Shown: positions 8,124 through 14,906 of the stretch, in pieces | Layout of the letters: each line of letters begins with the position of its first letter | Numbering within the stretch: the stretch's first letter is position 1 | From: an uncultured Bacillota bacterium | GTDB taxonomy: Bacteria > Bacillota > Clostridia > Peptostreptococcales > Anaerovoracaceae | Direction: 5' to 3' | Length of the DNA: 14,992 nucleotides | NCBI GenBank assembly: GCA_959606705.1 | Contig: CAUHLX010000024.1 | Location: 1-14,992 of the forward strand | Notes under the pieces: model-generated | What the model was told of the DNA's origin: nothing | Database searches by the model: none | Seen by the model: the letters and a program-made list of their open reading frames with translations, nothing else | Translations under genes and position numbers: made by a program

Positions 8124-8152
8124 TGGACAGCCGCGGCATCTCAAAGTATAAT
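8124..8152 (+). promoter_or_regulatory. near-consensus sigma-A promoter for the WYL regulator
   Basis: TGGACA (8124-8129) and TATAAT (8147-8152) are separated by exactly 17 bases, five of six and six of six matches to consensus. Transcription would start near 8159, leaving a leader of about 35 bases before ATG at 8195. It lies just after the Ca-ATPase stop, so the regulator need not depend on read-through. Confidence 0.8.
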
Positions 8153-8194
8153 AAGGTCAGTGAAAGCGAATGAAGAATACCGGGAGAACACCAC

Positions 8195-9088
8195 ATGAAA
8201 ATCGACAGGCTCATCGGCATCGTCACGATTCTGCTGCGGCAGTCAAAGACAACCGCCCCCCTTCTGGCGGAGACCTTCGAGGTTTCCGTTCGAACCATCC
8301 AACGGGATATCGAAACGATCTGCAAGGCCGGTATCCCCTTGGTCACCACCCAAGGCTACGGCGGCGGCATCTCGTTCGCGGAGGGCTACTCCATCGATCG
8401 GACTCTGCTGTCGGAGGATGAGCTGCAGTCGATCTTCGCCGGAGTCAAAGCGCTGGACAGCGTATCCCGCTCCCACCACGCGGAAACGCTGTCCGCAAAG
8501 CTCTCTCCGGCGGGTGGTCATATCCTCATCGACTTGGCCTCCTTTCATCAAGATTCCCTCCCCGAAAAATTTGAACGGATCGACCTGGCCATTCGAAAAA
8601 GGCGGCTGATTTCCTTCGTTTACAGCTCTCCCAAGGGCACCGAACGCCGGACCGTCGAGCCCTACCTGCTGCTCTTTCGCTGGTCGGCCTGGTACGTCTA
8701 TGGATTCTGTCAAACCCGTCGGGACTTCCGTCTGTTCAAGCTCAACCGATTATGGGAACCGGAGCTCACGGAAAAGACATTTGCTCCCCGGGAGGTTCTC
8801 CCGGACCAATTGGATCCGGATCGCTATTTCTCCGCTCCCTCCATTCGGCTGACCGCTCAATTCGAACCCTCTGAGAAACACCGTCTGGTCGAAGAATACG
8901 GCCCGGACTGCTTTTCCATCGCCGCGGACGGCACCCTTTTCTTTGAACGAAATTTCGTCAGCTATGAAAACCTGCGGGAATGGGTGTTCAGCTTCGGAGA
9001 CCGGGTTCTGGTCCTGGAGCCCCCGGAGCTCGTCGAAGACCGGATCCGTCAGGCTGAGGGAATCCTGAAAAAACAGAAAGGAACATGA
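8195..9088 (+). CDS. WYL-domain transcriptional regulator (HTH, WYL, WCX; YafY type)
   Basis: A 297-residue DNA-binding regulator. The N-terminal winged helix-turn-helix (about 5-60) has the family pattern SVRTIQRDIETICKAGIPL followed by a Gly-rich wing (YGGG). The WYL domain (about 125-205) contains RTVEPYLLLF and WYVYGFC, then FRLFKLNRL. The C-terminal WCX region (218-292) ends the protein. The expected length is close to 300, so the gene is complete. Proteins of this class bind a ligand through the WYL domain and repress or activate nearby genes. GGGAG (8182-8186) lies eight bases before the ATG. Possible targets are its own promoter, the upstream Ca-ATPase or the tfoX-like gene; none is shown. 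The stop codon lies inside a terminator-like hairpin. Confidence 0.92.
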   Translation: MKIDRLIGIVTILLRQSKTTAPLLAETFEVSVRTIQRDIETICKAGIPLVTTQGYGGGISFAEGYSIDRTLLSEDELQSIFAGVKALDSVSRSHHAETLSAKLSPAGGHILIDLASFHQDSLPEKFERIDLAIRKRRLISFVYSSPKGTERRTVEPYLLLFRWSAWYVYGFCQTRRDFRLFKLNRLWEPELTEKTFAPREVLPDQLDPDRYFSAPSIRLTAQFEPSEKHRLVEEYGPDCFSIAADGTLFFERNFVSYENLREWVFSFGDRVLVLEPPELVEDRIRQAEGILKKQKGT

Positions 9089-9111
9089 CATGCAGCTGTC
9101 AGGTTCCTTTT
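9077..9111 (+). terminator. Rho-independent terminator overlapping the WYL gene stop codon
   Basis: AAAGGAAC (9077-9084) pairs with GTTCCTTT (9103-9110). After an A/G mismatch the stem continues TGACA (9086-9090) with TGTCA (9097-9101) around a 6-base loop. A short T run (9108-9111) follows. The stop TGA (9086-9088) is inside the stem. The T tract is short and partly in the stem, so efficiency is uncertain. Confidence 0.6.
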
Positions 9112-9119
9112 GTTATACT
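9111..9119 (+). promoter_or_regulatory. extended -10 promoter candidate for the TfoX-like gene
   Basis: TGTTATACT matches the extended -10 form TGnTATAAT with one mismatch. No good -35 box is present 17 bases upstream, where the terminator stem lies. It would start transcription near 9126, almost at the ribosome binding site AAGGAGG (9127-9133), so the leader would be very short or the true start slightly different. Moderate to low confidence. Confidence 0.4.
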
Positions 9120-9141
9120 CATAATCAAGGAGGATTTTACG

Positions 9142-9477
9142 ATGGCATCCAGCTTGGAATACGTTCAATATGTGGCGGATCAGATCAGCGGCGCGGGCCC
9201 CGTCACCTACAAAAGAATGTTCGGAGAATACGGCCTGTACTGCGGCGGAAAATACTTTGCCTGCATCTGCGACGACCGGTTTCTGATCAAAATCACTCAG
9301 GCGGGTCAAGCTCTCATGCCCGACTGCAAAAGAGCCCTGCCCTATGAAGGAGGAAGTCCGATGTTCCTCCTCGAGGAAGTGGAGAATCGAGAGTTTCTCA
9401 CCGCCTTGGTCAGAGCCACCTGCGACGAGCTCCCCTTTCCGAAACCGAGAAAGTCCAAACGGAAAAGAGAGCTTTGA
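9142..9477 (+). CDS. TfoX N-terminal-domain protein
   Basis: A 111-residue protein that is nearly all one TfoX_N (Sxy) domain. The diagnostic core is RMFGEYGLYCGGKYFACICD (25-44), followed by DRFLIKIT. It ends in a basic tail (KPRKSKRKREL). Proteobacterial TfoX/Sxy promotes competence-gene expression and has an added C-terminal domain that is absent here. Stand-alone N-domain proteins are common in Gram-positive bacteria and their role is not established. AAGGAGG (9127-9133) lies eight bases before this ATG, which rules out longer in-frame starts that would begin inside the WYL gene's end. It is convergent with the exporter operon, 26 bases away. Family call is solid; function is not claimed. 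Confidence 0.87.
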   Translation: MASSLEYVQYVADQISGAGPVTYKRMFGEYGLYCGGKYFACICDDRFLIKITQAGQALMPDCKRALPYEGGSPMFLLEEVENREFLTALVRATCDELPFPKPRKSKRKREL

Positions 9478-9503
9478 CGCTTCCGTTCCTTTCAAACGAA
9501 GAA

Positions 9504-10715
9504 TTACTCGTAGCGCAGCGCTTCGATGGGATCCAATTTGGCCGCCTTCCGGGCCGGATACAGTCCGAAGAACACCCCTACCATGGCGGAAAAACCCACC
9601 GCCATGAAAATCACCGGAAGCGTGATCACCAGGTCGATTCCCGCTAAGCTCATTCCGATCGCCGCCACTCCGGTTCCCAAAAGCACACCGATCAAGCCGC
9701 CGATGGCGGAAATGATCATGGATTCGATCAGAAACTGCAGCAGAATGTCACCGGTTCGAGCTCCCAAGGATTTTCGAATGCCGATTTCTCTGGTCCGTTC
9801 CGTTACCGATACCAGCATGATATTCATGATGCCGATGCCGCCTACTACCAACGAAATTGCCGCGATGGCGCCGATGGCCAGGGACAGAGTTCCCAGCATT
9901 TGATCCATCATCGCCCCTTGTCCTTCGGCAGATTCATAAGTGTAGAAGCCCGGCTCCTGCTTCTTGATCTTGCTCAGATAGCTGCCGATTTTGTCCGCCA
10001 TCTCCGATACGTTCAAGGAAGGGTCCACATAGACTTCAACCTGCGAGGTCCCGTCGCCGGAATTGGCCTGCAGCAGCGTGTAAGGCGCGTAAGCGTTGTA
10101 GTTTCCGGCGCTCATCTGGCTGAAAATCGAAGTCTCCACATCATAGACCCCCACGATGGTCAGATCCCGTGTTTCTCCGTCCACCGTCATTTCAATGGTC
10201 TTCCCCACGGCGTCCTCCGTGTTGAACAGCTCCACCGCCGCCCGCTTTTCGATGACTACTCTGGGCCGAGAGGACTTGATATCCGCCTCGTTGATCATGC
10301 GGCCGTGTATCATATCGATATTTTTACTCTTGTCATAGCCGCTGTTCACGCCCTGTATTTGAAATTTCCCCTTCGTTCTCCCTACTTTTACATCGGATTC
10401 CGAATAGGTATTGGGGCACATGTACTCAATCTGATCTCCGAAATGGCTTTGTACTCGTTCGATGTCTTCGTTCATGATTATCTGATCGCTGGTGATATAA
10501 TCCCCCACCATCATCCAGTTGATATAGACGTACATCATGTTTTTCCCGAAGCTGTCGAACTCCTTGCTCACTACCGCTTTGGCGCTGGAGCCGATGCTGG
10601 TGATGGCAATGACCGACGCAATGCCGATGATGATCCCCAGCATGGTGAGAAAAGAGCGCATTTTGTTGACCCGGATGGAAGCGAGGGACAGTTTGATATT
10701 TTCAAAAAACAGCAT
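9504..10715 (-). CDS. MacB/FtsX-type ABC transporter permease (YknZ-like)
   Basis: A 403-residue membrane subunit of an ABC exporter. A first helix (about 20-42, SFLTMLGIIIGIASVIAITS) is followed by a large extracytoplasmic MacB-PCD-type domain (about 45-270), then three helices near the C-terminus. Family hallmarks are VTERTREIGIRKSLGAR after the second helix and YPARKAAKLDPIEALRYE at the extreme C-terminus. This is the one-domain permease form expected to work as a dimer with the ATPase encoded just upstream. Its ATG shares one base with the ATPase stop (TGATG), and AGGAGG lies ten bases before the ATG inside the ATPase gene, so translation is likely coupled. Substrate cannot be told; MacB-like exporters handle peptides, lipoproteins or antimicrobials. 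It is the last gene of a three-gene minus-strand operon. Confidence 0.93.
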   Translation of the reverse strand: MLFFENIKLSLASIRVNKMRSFLTMLGIIIGIASVIAITSIGSSAKAVVSKEFDSFGKNMMYVYINWMMVGDYITSDQIIMNEDIERVQSHFGDQIEYMCPNTYSESDVKVGRTKGKFQIQGVNSGYDKSKNIDMIHGRMINEADIKSSRPRVVIEKRAAVELFNTEDAVGKTIEMTVDGETRDLTIVGVYDVETSIFSQMSAGNYNAYAPYTLLQANSGDGTSQVEVYVDPSLNVSEMADKIGSYLSKIKKQEPGFYTYESAEGQGAMMDQMLGTLSLAIGAIAAISLVVGGIGIMNIMLVSVTERTREIGIRKSLGARTGDILLQFLIESMIISAIGGLIGVLLGTGVAAIGMSLAGIDLVITLPVIFMAVGFSAMVGVFFGLYPARKAAKLDPIEALRYE

Positions 10716-11413
10716 CAGCTCACCGCCTCCTTTTTCTCGTCACTGATCACTCGGCCGTCTTTAAACGTGATGACTCGGTCCGTAAACTCGGCGATGTCCG
10801 GCTCGTGGGTGACGATGATCACGGTATTTCCCTCTTCCCGGTTGAGACGGGTAAAAATGTCCATGATCTCCACGGAGGAAGCGGTATCCAGATTTCCCGT
10901 GGGTTCGTCCGCCAAAATGATGGGAGGACGATTGGCAAGCGCCCTGGCAATGGCTACCCTCTGACGCTGTCCGCCGGACAGCTCGTTTGGCATATGGTCC
11001 CAGCGGGTGCCCAGCCCCACCTTTTCCAGAAGAACCCGGGCCCGTTCCTCCCGCTCCTCCACTCCGACCTTCGCGTAGATCATGGGCAGCTCCACGTTTT
11101 TCAGCGCGCTGGTCCGCGAGATCAGATTGAAGGACTGAAAAACGAAACCGATCTTCTGGTTTCTCACCAGGGAAAGCTCGTTGTCATCCTTTTCCCGAAT
11201 GTCGATCTCCTCCAGATAATAGTGTCCTTCCGAAGGCCGGTCCAGACAGCCTAAAATATTCATGAACGTGGATTTTCCGGAGCCGGAAGCTCCCATGATC
11301 GCCACGAATTCTCCTTGATTGACTTCCAAATCGATCCCCTTCAACGCCTCCACCGAGATATCACCGTTGCGGTAGATCTTTTTCAGATGTTCCGCCCTGA
11401 TTATCCCGCTCAT
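10715..11413 (-). CDS. ABC transporter ATP-binding protein (MacB/LolD/YknY-like)
   Basis: A 232-residue nucleotide-binding subunit that powers the adjacent permease. Walker A is GASGSGKST (41-49), the Q-loop glutamine is at 93 (VFQSFNL), the signature is LSGGQRQRVAIARAL from 145, Walker B is IILADEPTGNLD (165-176) and the switch histidine is His203. Length and the PTGNLD wording are typical of the LolD/MacB branch. The start is the ATG that overlaps the adaptor gene's stop by four bases (ATGA). A GGGGGA-type ribosome binding site sits just upstream inside the adaptor gene. All catalytic motifs are intact. Substrate specificity lies with the permease and adaptor. Confidence 0.95.
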   Translation of the reverse strand: MSGIIRAEHLKKIYRNGDISVEALKGIDLEVNQGEFVAIMGASGSGKSTFMNILGCLDRPSEGHYYLEEIDIREKDDNELSLVRNQKIGFVFQSFNLISRTSALKNVELPMIYAKVGVEEREERARVLLEKVGLGTRWDHMPNELSGGQRQRVAIARALANRPPIILADEPTGNLDTASSVEIMDIFTRLNREEGNTVIIVTHEPDIAEFTDRVITFKDGRVISDEKKEAVS

Positions 11414-12762
11414 TGCTCTTCCCCCTGGGGCATCGGCGTCACGGTCATTCCGTCGGCCATATTGAAGTCCGGATTCATGACCACGCTGTCACCTTTCTTT
11501 AATTCTCCTCCGGTCACTTCCGCGTAAAAATCACTTTCCACGCCGATCTCGATGGAGACCTTTTTCAGCGTATTGTCCTTCTTGAGCACCAGCACGAAAT
11601 TATCGCCGGTTTCTGGATCCTGCTGCAGCGCGTCCACCGGCACCGCCAATGCGTTTTCACTCTGCTGAATGAGAATTTCCGCGTTTCCGGTTACACCGGC
11701 CATCAGCTTGCCGCCGTCATTGGTAATTTCGATCTTCACCGGGATTACCATTTCCTTACCGCCGCTTTCCTTTTGCTCTCCGGTGGGCGAAATCTGAGAA
11801 ACAACCCCCTCGGCGGTCTGGCTGCCCAGCACGTCGGAGGTGATGCTCACCTTCTGACCGATCTGAATCTTGGAAATGTCATACTCGCTGATCTTGACAT
11901 TCATCTGCAGCTGGTCCAAGTTCTCCACCACGAACATGGCCTCCTTGTCTTCCGTATCGGAAGCGTTTCGTCCCAATTTCGCGTTCACTCGAGTTACGGT
12001 GCCGTCGATGGGACTCTTGATATAAATATCGTCCAGATCCTTGGCCCTGGTATTCAAATCCTCTCTCCGGATGTCGAGAGTCTTGCTCTGGCTCCCGGAA
12101 GCCACGACGCGGCCATTGGAGACGTTGAAGCCGTCCACCTTTGCCTGACTGTTGCTGTATTCATTTTGTGATTTCAGCAGGTCCTCCTTGGAAAGCGCTC
12201 CCGTGTCAAACAGCTGTTTGTTGGTATCATAAGTCCGCTTTGCTTCGTCTCTGGCCCGCACGGCCGCATCGTATTCCTCCTGAGAAGCTTTCAAGCTATC
12301 CTGCAGCGCGTACTGCTCCTGCTCATATTCACTTCTGGCTTTGCTCAGCGCTTCCTGCTGATCCGTGCCATCCAGCACCGCCAGCACCTGGCCCGCGGAA
12401 ACATGATCGCCTTCTTTTACATTGATCGAGACGATTTTACTATTCAGGGCCGAGGTCAGCTCCGCTGTTTCCGAGCCCTCTACGGTACCCTTGATCGACA
12501 CGACCTCCGCAACCGTCTGCTGTTCCACCTGGGCGGTATTGACCATCAGCCCCACCGCTTCGCCGCCGCTCATACTTTTTACCACGACCACCACCACGAT
12601 CACCGCCACCACTACTCCCGCGATGATGAGCTTCTTTTTCTTTTTCCAGAGCTTCTTGAACCGCCCCGGCTTCTTTCCATCCGTATTGCTTTCCCCGCGA
12701 ATTTCCGTACCGACTTCCGAAGCCGTCTCCGGGGCATTGCTCTCTTTCTTCCTGCGAAACAC
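11410..12762 (-). CDS. ABC exporter adaptor, membrane fusion (HlyD/YknX-like) protein
   Basis: A 450-residue adaptor with a Lys-rich cytoplasmic N-terminus (about 1-44), one membrane helix (45-62, rich in Val and Ile) and an extracytoplasmic part. The latter has a barrel-sandwich (lipoyl-like) half near 100-131 (INVKEGDHVSAGQVLAVLDG), a predicted coiled-coil hairpin (about 132-215) and the matching lipoyl half with IYIKSPIDGTVTRVNAKLG. A beta-barrel region (NVKISEYDISKIQIGQKV) and a membrane-proximal C-terminal domain follow. GTG at 12762 is chosen because AGGAGG lies nine bases upstream. The in-frame ATG at 12795 would place that site inside the gene. In Gram-positive bacteria such adaptors assemble with the ATPase and permease, as in Bacillus YknXYZ, without an outer-membrane channel. 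It is the first gene of the operon. Substrate unknown. Confidence 0.92.
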   Translation of the reverse strand: MFRRKKESNAPETASEVGTEIRGESNTDGKKPGRFKKLWKKKKKLIIAGVVVAVIVVVVVVKSMSGGEAVGLMVNTAQVEQQTVAEVVSIKGTVEGSETAELTSALNSKIVSINVKEGDHVSAGQVLAVLDGTDQQEALSKARSEYEQEQYALQDSLKASQEEYDAAVRARDEAKRTYDTNKQLFDTGALSKEDLLKSQNEYSNSQAKVDGFNVSNGRVVASGSQSKTLDIRREDLNTRAKDLDDIYIKSPIDGTVTRVNAKLGRNASDTEDKEAMFVVENLDQLQMNVKISEYDISKIQIGQKVSITSDVLGSQTAEGVVSQISPTGEQKESGGKEMVIPVKIEITNDGGKLMAGVTGNAEILIQQSENALAVPVDALQQDPETGDNFVLVLKKDNTLKKVSIEIGVESDFYAEVTGGELKKGDSVVMNPDFNMADGMTVTPMPQGEEQ

Positions 12763-12771
12763 GACAAAATA

Positions 12772-12777
12772 CCTCCT
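12772..12777 (-). promoter_or_regulatory. ribosome binding site that fixes a GTG start for the adaptor gene
   Basis: On the minus strand AGGAGG is followed by nine bases and then GTG (12762-12760). It makes the upstream in-frame ATG at 12795 unlikely, because no comparable site precedes that ATG. Confidence 0.8.
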
Positions 12778-12853
12778 TTTGATCCACAACCCCATTTTTT
12801 CATAGTATGTCTTATAGCAATTCGTGGCTTGGCAGCAAAAACCGCCTCACCAA

Positions 12854-12911
12854 CTTACGATGTTCATTATACCATGGATTATTTTGGGCTATTTTAAATT
12901 TTTCTTACGAT
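12854..12911. repeat. direct repeat CTTACGAT flanking the exporter promoter
   Basis: CTTACGAT occurs at 12854-12861 and 12904-12911, exactly 50 bases apart and in the same orientation, each followed by a loosely similar TTAT-containing stretch. One copy overlaps the predicted exporter transcription start and the other lies near -45 to -52. It could be a pair of operator sites, but an 8-base repeat in this interval can arise by chance. Confidence 0.35.
12866..12874 (-). promoter_or_regulatory. extended -10 promoter of the exporter operon
   Basis: Read on the minus strand the sequence is TGGTATAAT, a perfect extended -10 element. No good -35 box is seen 16-18 bases upstream, which extended -10 promoters tolerate. 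Transcription would begin near 12859, about 97 bases before the adaptor GTG. Confidence 0.68.
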
Positions 12912-12936
12912 TCTATTATGAGAAGCCAACATTTGG

Positions 12937-12983
12937 GGAATATTCATTCCGGGCTGTCCATCCCGCAGTTTTTTTGATATAAT
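12937..12983 (+). promoter_or_regulatory. lgt promoter (extended -10) with a short inverted repeat upstream
   Basis: TGATATAAT (12975-12983) is a perfect extended -10 element. The -35 region (TGTCCA at 12955-12960, 17 bases upstream) is poor. Just before it GGAAT (12937-12941) and ATTCC (12946-12950) form a 5-bp inverted repeat with a 4-base spacer, a possible but unproven operator. AAAGGAGGG (13005-13013) is the ribosome binding site seven bases before ATG at 13021. Confidence 0.68.
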
Positions 12984-13020
12984 AGGCAACGTATAACAAG
13001 TAAGAAAGGAGGGATTCTCA

Positions 13021-13779
13021 ATGCCAGTCCCTAATCCTGTCGCATTTCACATCTTCGGAATCGACGTCATGTGGTATGGAATTCTAATTGCCGCCGGCAT
13101 GCTGGCGGCGTTGACCATAGCTTATAAAAGAGCGCCCCGCCACGAGCTCCCCTCGGAGCATGTGCTGGACGCGGCTCTGATCTGTATTCCCCTGGCCATC
13201 ATCGGAGCAAGACTTTACTACATCCTGTTTCACTGGTCGGAATACGGCGGAGATTTCCTGAAGATCATCAATATCCGAAACGGCGGTCTCGCCATCCACG
13301 GCGGCCTGATCTTCGGGATCGGCGCCGGTGTGGTTCTTTGCTATCTGTGGAAAATACGTCCGCTCAACGGACTGGATCTGGTCGCTCCGGCTGTGGCCAT
13401 CGCTCAATCCATCGGCCGCTGGGGCAACTATTTCAACTCGGAGGCTCACGGAGGCCCCACCGATCTTCCCTGGGCGATCTACGCGGACGGTCAGATGGTT
13501 CATCCCACATTTTTGTATGAATCCATTTGGTGCCTCCTGCTGTTCTTCATCCTGATGTACGTGGACAATCGACGGAAGTTCGAAGGCCAGACCTTCCTGC
13601 TTTACGGAATACTCTATTCCTTTGAGCGCTTCTTCGTCGAGGGGCTTCGCACCGACAGTCTGATGCTGGGGTCCTTTCGGGTCGCCCAACTGGTCAGCGC
13701 CCTCATCTTCGTCCTGTTCCTGATCGTATACTTGATCAAATGGCGCAGGGAAAAACGTCGGGGCCGTATTTTCTATTAA
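13021..13779 (+). CDS. lgt: prolipoprotein diacylglyceryl transferase
   Basis: Lgt moves the diacylglyceryl group of phosphatidylglycerol to the lipobox cysteine of prelipoproteins, the first step in lipoprotein maturation, in the cytoplasmic membrane. The 252-residue protein has about seven hydrophobic helices and the family motifs in order: WYGILIAAG (18-26), NGGLAIHGG (87-95), the Lgt signature GRWGNYFNSEAHGG (132-145) with Arg133, Asn136 and Glu141, HPTFLYES (161-168), and ERFFVEGLRTDSL (202-214). A basic C-terminal tail follows the last helix. Length is slightly short of the E. coli enzyme (about 290) but normal for Gram-positive forms. It is divergent from the exporter operon and precedes ychF by 32 bases, probably in one transcript. 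Confidence 0.96.
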   Translation: MPVPNPVAFHIFGIDVMWYGILIAAGMLAALTIAYKRAPRHELPSEHVLDAALICIPLAIIGARLYYILFHWSEYGGDFLKIINIRNGGLAIHGGLIFGIGAGVVLCYLWKIRPLNGLDLVAPAVAIAQSIGRWGNYFNSEAHGGPTDLPWAIYADGQMVHPTFLYESIWCLLLFFILMYVDNRRKFEGQTFLLYGILYSFERFFVEGLRTDSLMLGSFRVAQLVSALIFVLFLIVYLIKWRREKRRGRIFY

Positions 13780-13811
13780 ACATTTCAGCAAAAGTGAAAG
13801 AGGAGAATTCA

Positions 13812-14906
13812 ATGAAATTAGGCATCGTAGGACTCCCTAACGTGGGAAAAAGCACGCTGTTCAACGCAATTACCAAGGCCGGCGCCGAAGCGGCCAACTA
13901 TCCCTTCTGCACCATCGAGCCAAACGTAGGCGTAGTCACCGTTCCCGACGAACGGCTTTCCGTCCTTCACGACATCTATGATTCCAAGCGGACCGTCTAC
14001 ACCGCCATCGAATTTTACGACATCGCGGGCTTGGTGAAAGGTGCTTCCAAAGGCGAAGGACTGGGCAACAAGTTTCTGGGACACATCCGCGAGGTTGCGG
14101 CCATCGTTCACGTGGTCCGCTGCTTTGAAGATCCCAACGTGGTTCATGTGGATGGAAAGATCAACCCTCTTTCGGACATCGAGACCATCAATACCGAGTT
14201 GATTCTCTCCGATATGGAGGTCATTGACCGGCGAATTCAGAAAACCCAGAAAAACCTCAAGGGTGACAAAACCCTGCAAGCGGAGCTGGACATTCTGAAG
14301 AAGGTGCAGGATACCTTAGGTCAGGGGCTGTCTGCCAGAACGCTGGAGCTTTCCGACGAGGAATTGGATTTCGTGAACTCTCTGGAGCTCCTGTCATTCA
14401 AGCCCATTATCTACGTGGCCAACGTATCCGAGGACGAAGCCTCCGGTGCCGAGGACAATCCCCATGTAAAGCAGGTACGGGAATTCGCCGCCACGGAGGG
14501 TTCCGAGGTGGTGGTCATCAGCGCGCGGCTGGAAGCCGAGATCGCCGAGTTGGACGACGAGGAGAAGGCTGCGTTCCTGGAAGAGCTGGGCATTGCGGAA
14601 TCCGGGCTGGATCAGCTGATCAAATCCTCCTATCGTCTTCTCAATCTGATTTCCTTCCTCACCGCCGGCCATGACGAATGCCGGGCTTGGACCATTCAAA
14701 GGGGAACGAAAGCGCCTCAAGCCGCCGGGAAAATACATACCGACTTCGAACGAGGCTTCATCCGGGCGGAAACCATCGCCTACGACGATCTGATCGCCTG
14801 CGGCGGCAACATGACCTCCGCCAAGGAAAAAGGACTGGTGCGTTCCGAGGGCAAGGAATACATCGTCAAGGACGGAGACGTCATCGTGTTCCGGTTCAAT
14901 GTGTGA
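13812..14906 (+). CDS. ychF: ribosome-associated ATPase YchF (Obg-like family)
   Basis: A 364-residue P-loop NTPase, the normal family length. G1 is GLPNVGKST (7-15), the G3 region is DIAGLVKGAS (70-79), and the G4 position carries NVSE (204-207) in place of NKxD, the change that makes YchF prefer ATP over GTP. The conserved histidine of FLGHIREV is at 91. A helical insertion (about 130-195) and the C-terminal TGS-like/DUF933 domain (about 280-362, with SFLTAG, RAWTIQRGTKAPQAAGKIH and DVIVFRFNV) are complete. YchF binds ribosomes and is linked to translation and oxidative-stress responses. The ATG at 13812 is preferred because AGAGGAG lies just upstream (13799-13805) and the protein then begins MKLGIVGLPN as in its relatives; a longer in-frame start would overlap lgt. 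No terminator follows within the window. Confidence 0.97.
   Translation: MKLGIVGLPNVGKSTLFNAITKAGAEAANYPFCTIEPNVGVVTVPDERLSVLHDIYDSKRTVYTAIEFYDIAGLVKGASKGEGLGNKFLGHIREVAAIVHVVRCFEDPNVVHVDGKINPLSDIETINTELILSDMEVIDRRIQKTQKNLKGDKTLQAELDILKKVQDTLGQGLSARTLELSDEELDFVNSLELLSFKPIIYVANVSEDEASGAEDNPHVKQVREFAATEGSEVVVISARLEAEIAELDDEEKAAFLEELGIAESGLDQLIKSSYRLLNLISFLTAGHDECRAWTIQRGTKAPQAAGKIHTDFERGFIRAETIAYDDLIACGGNMTSAKEKGLVRSEGKEYIVKDGDVIVFRFNV

Noticed and set aside
7282..8349. Minus-strand open frame of 355 residues across the Ca-ATPase end and the WYL gene start
   Set aside because: It crosses two real genes and the WYL promoter on the opposite strand and has no recognisable motif.
9458..9487. AACGGAA and TTCCGTT inverted repeat between the convergent TfoX-like and permease genes, considered as a terminator
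   Set aside because: The stem is only 7 bp with a 16-base loop and no T run follows on either strand.
9900..10964. Plus-strand open frame of 354 residues inside the permease and ATPase genes
   Set aside because: It is antisense to conserved MacB-type permease and ABC ATPase sequence and has no family features.
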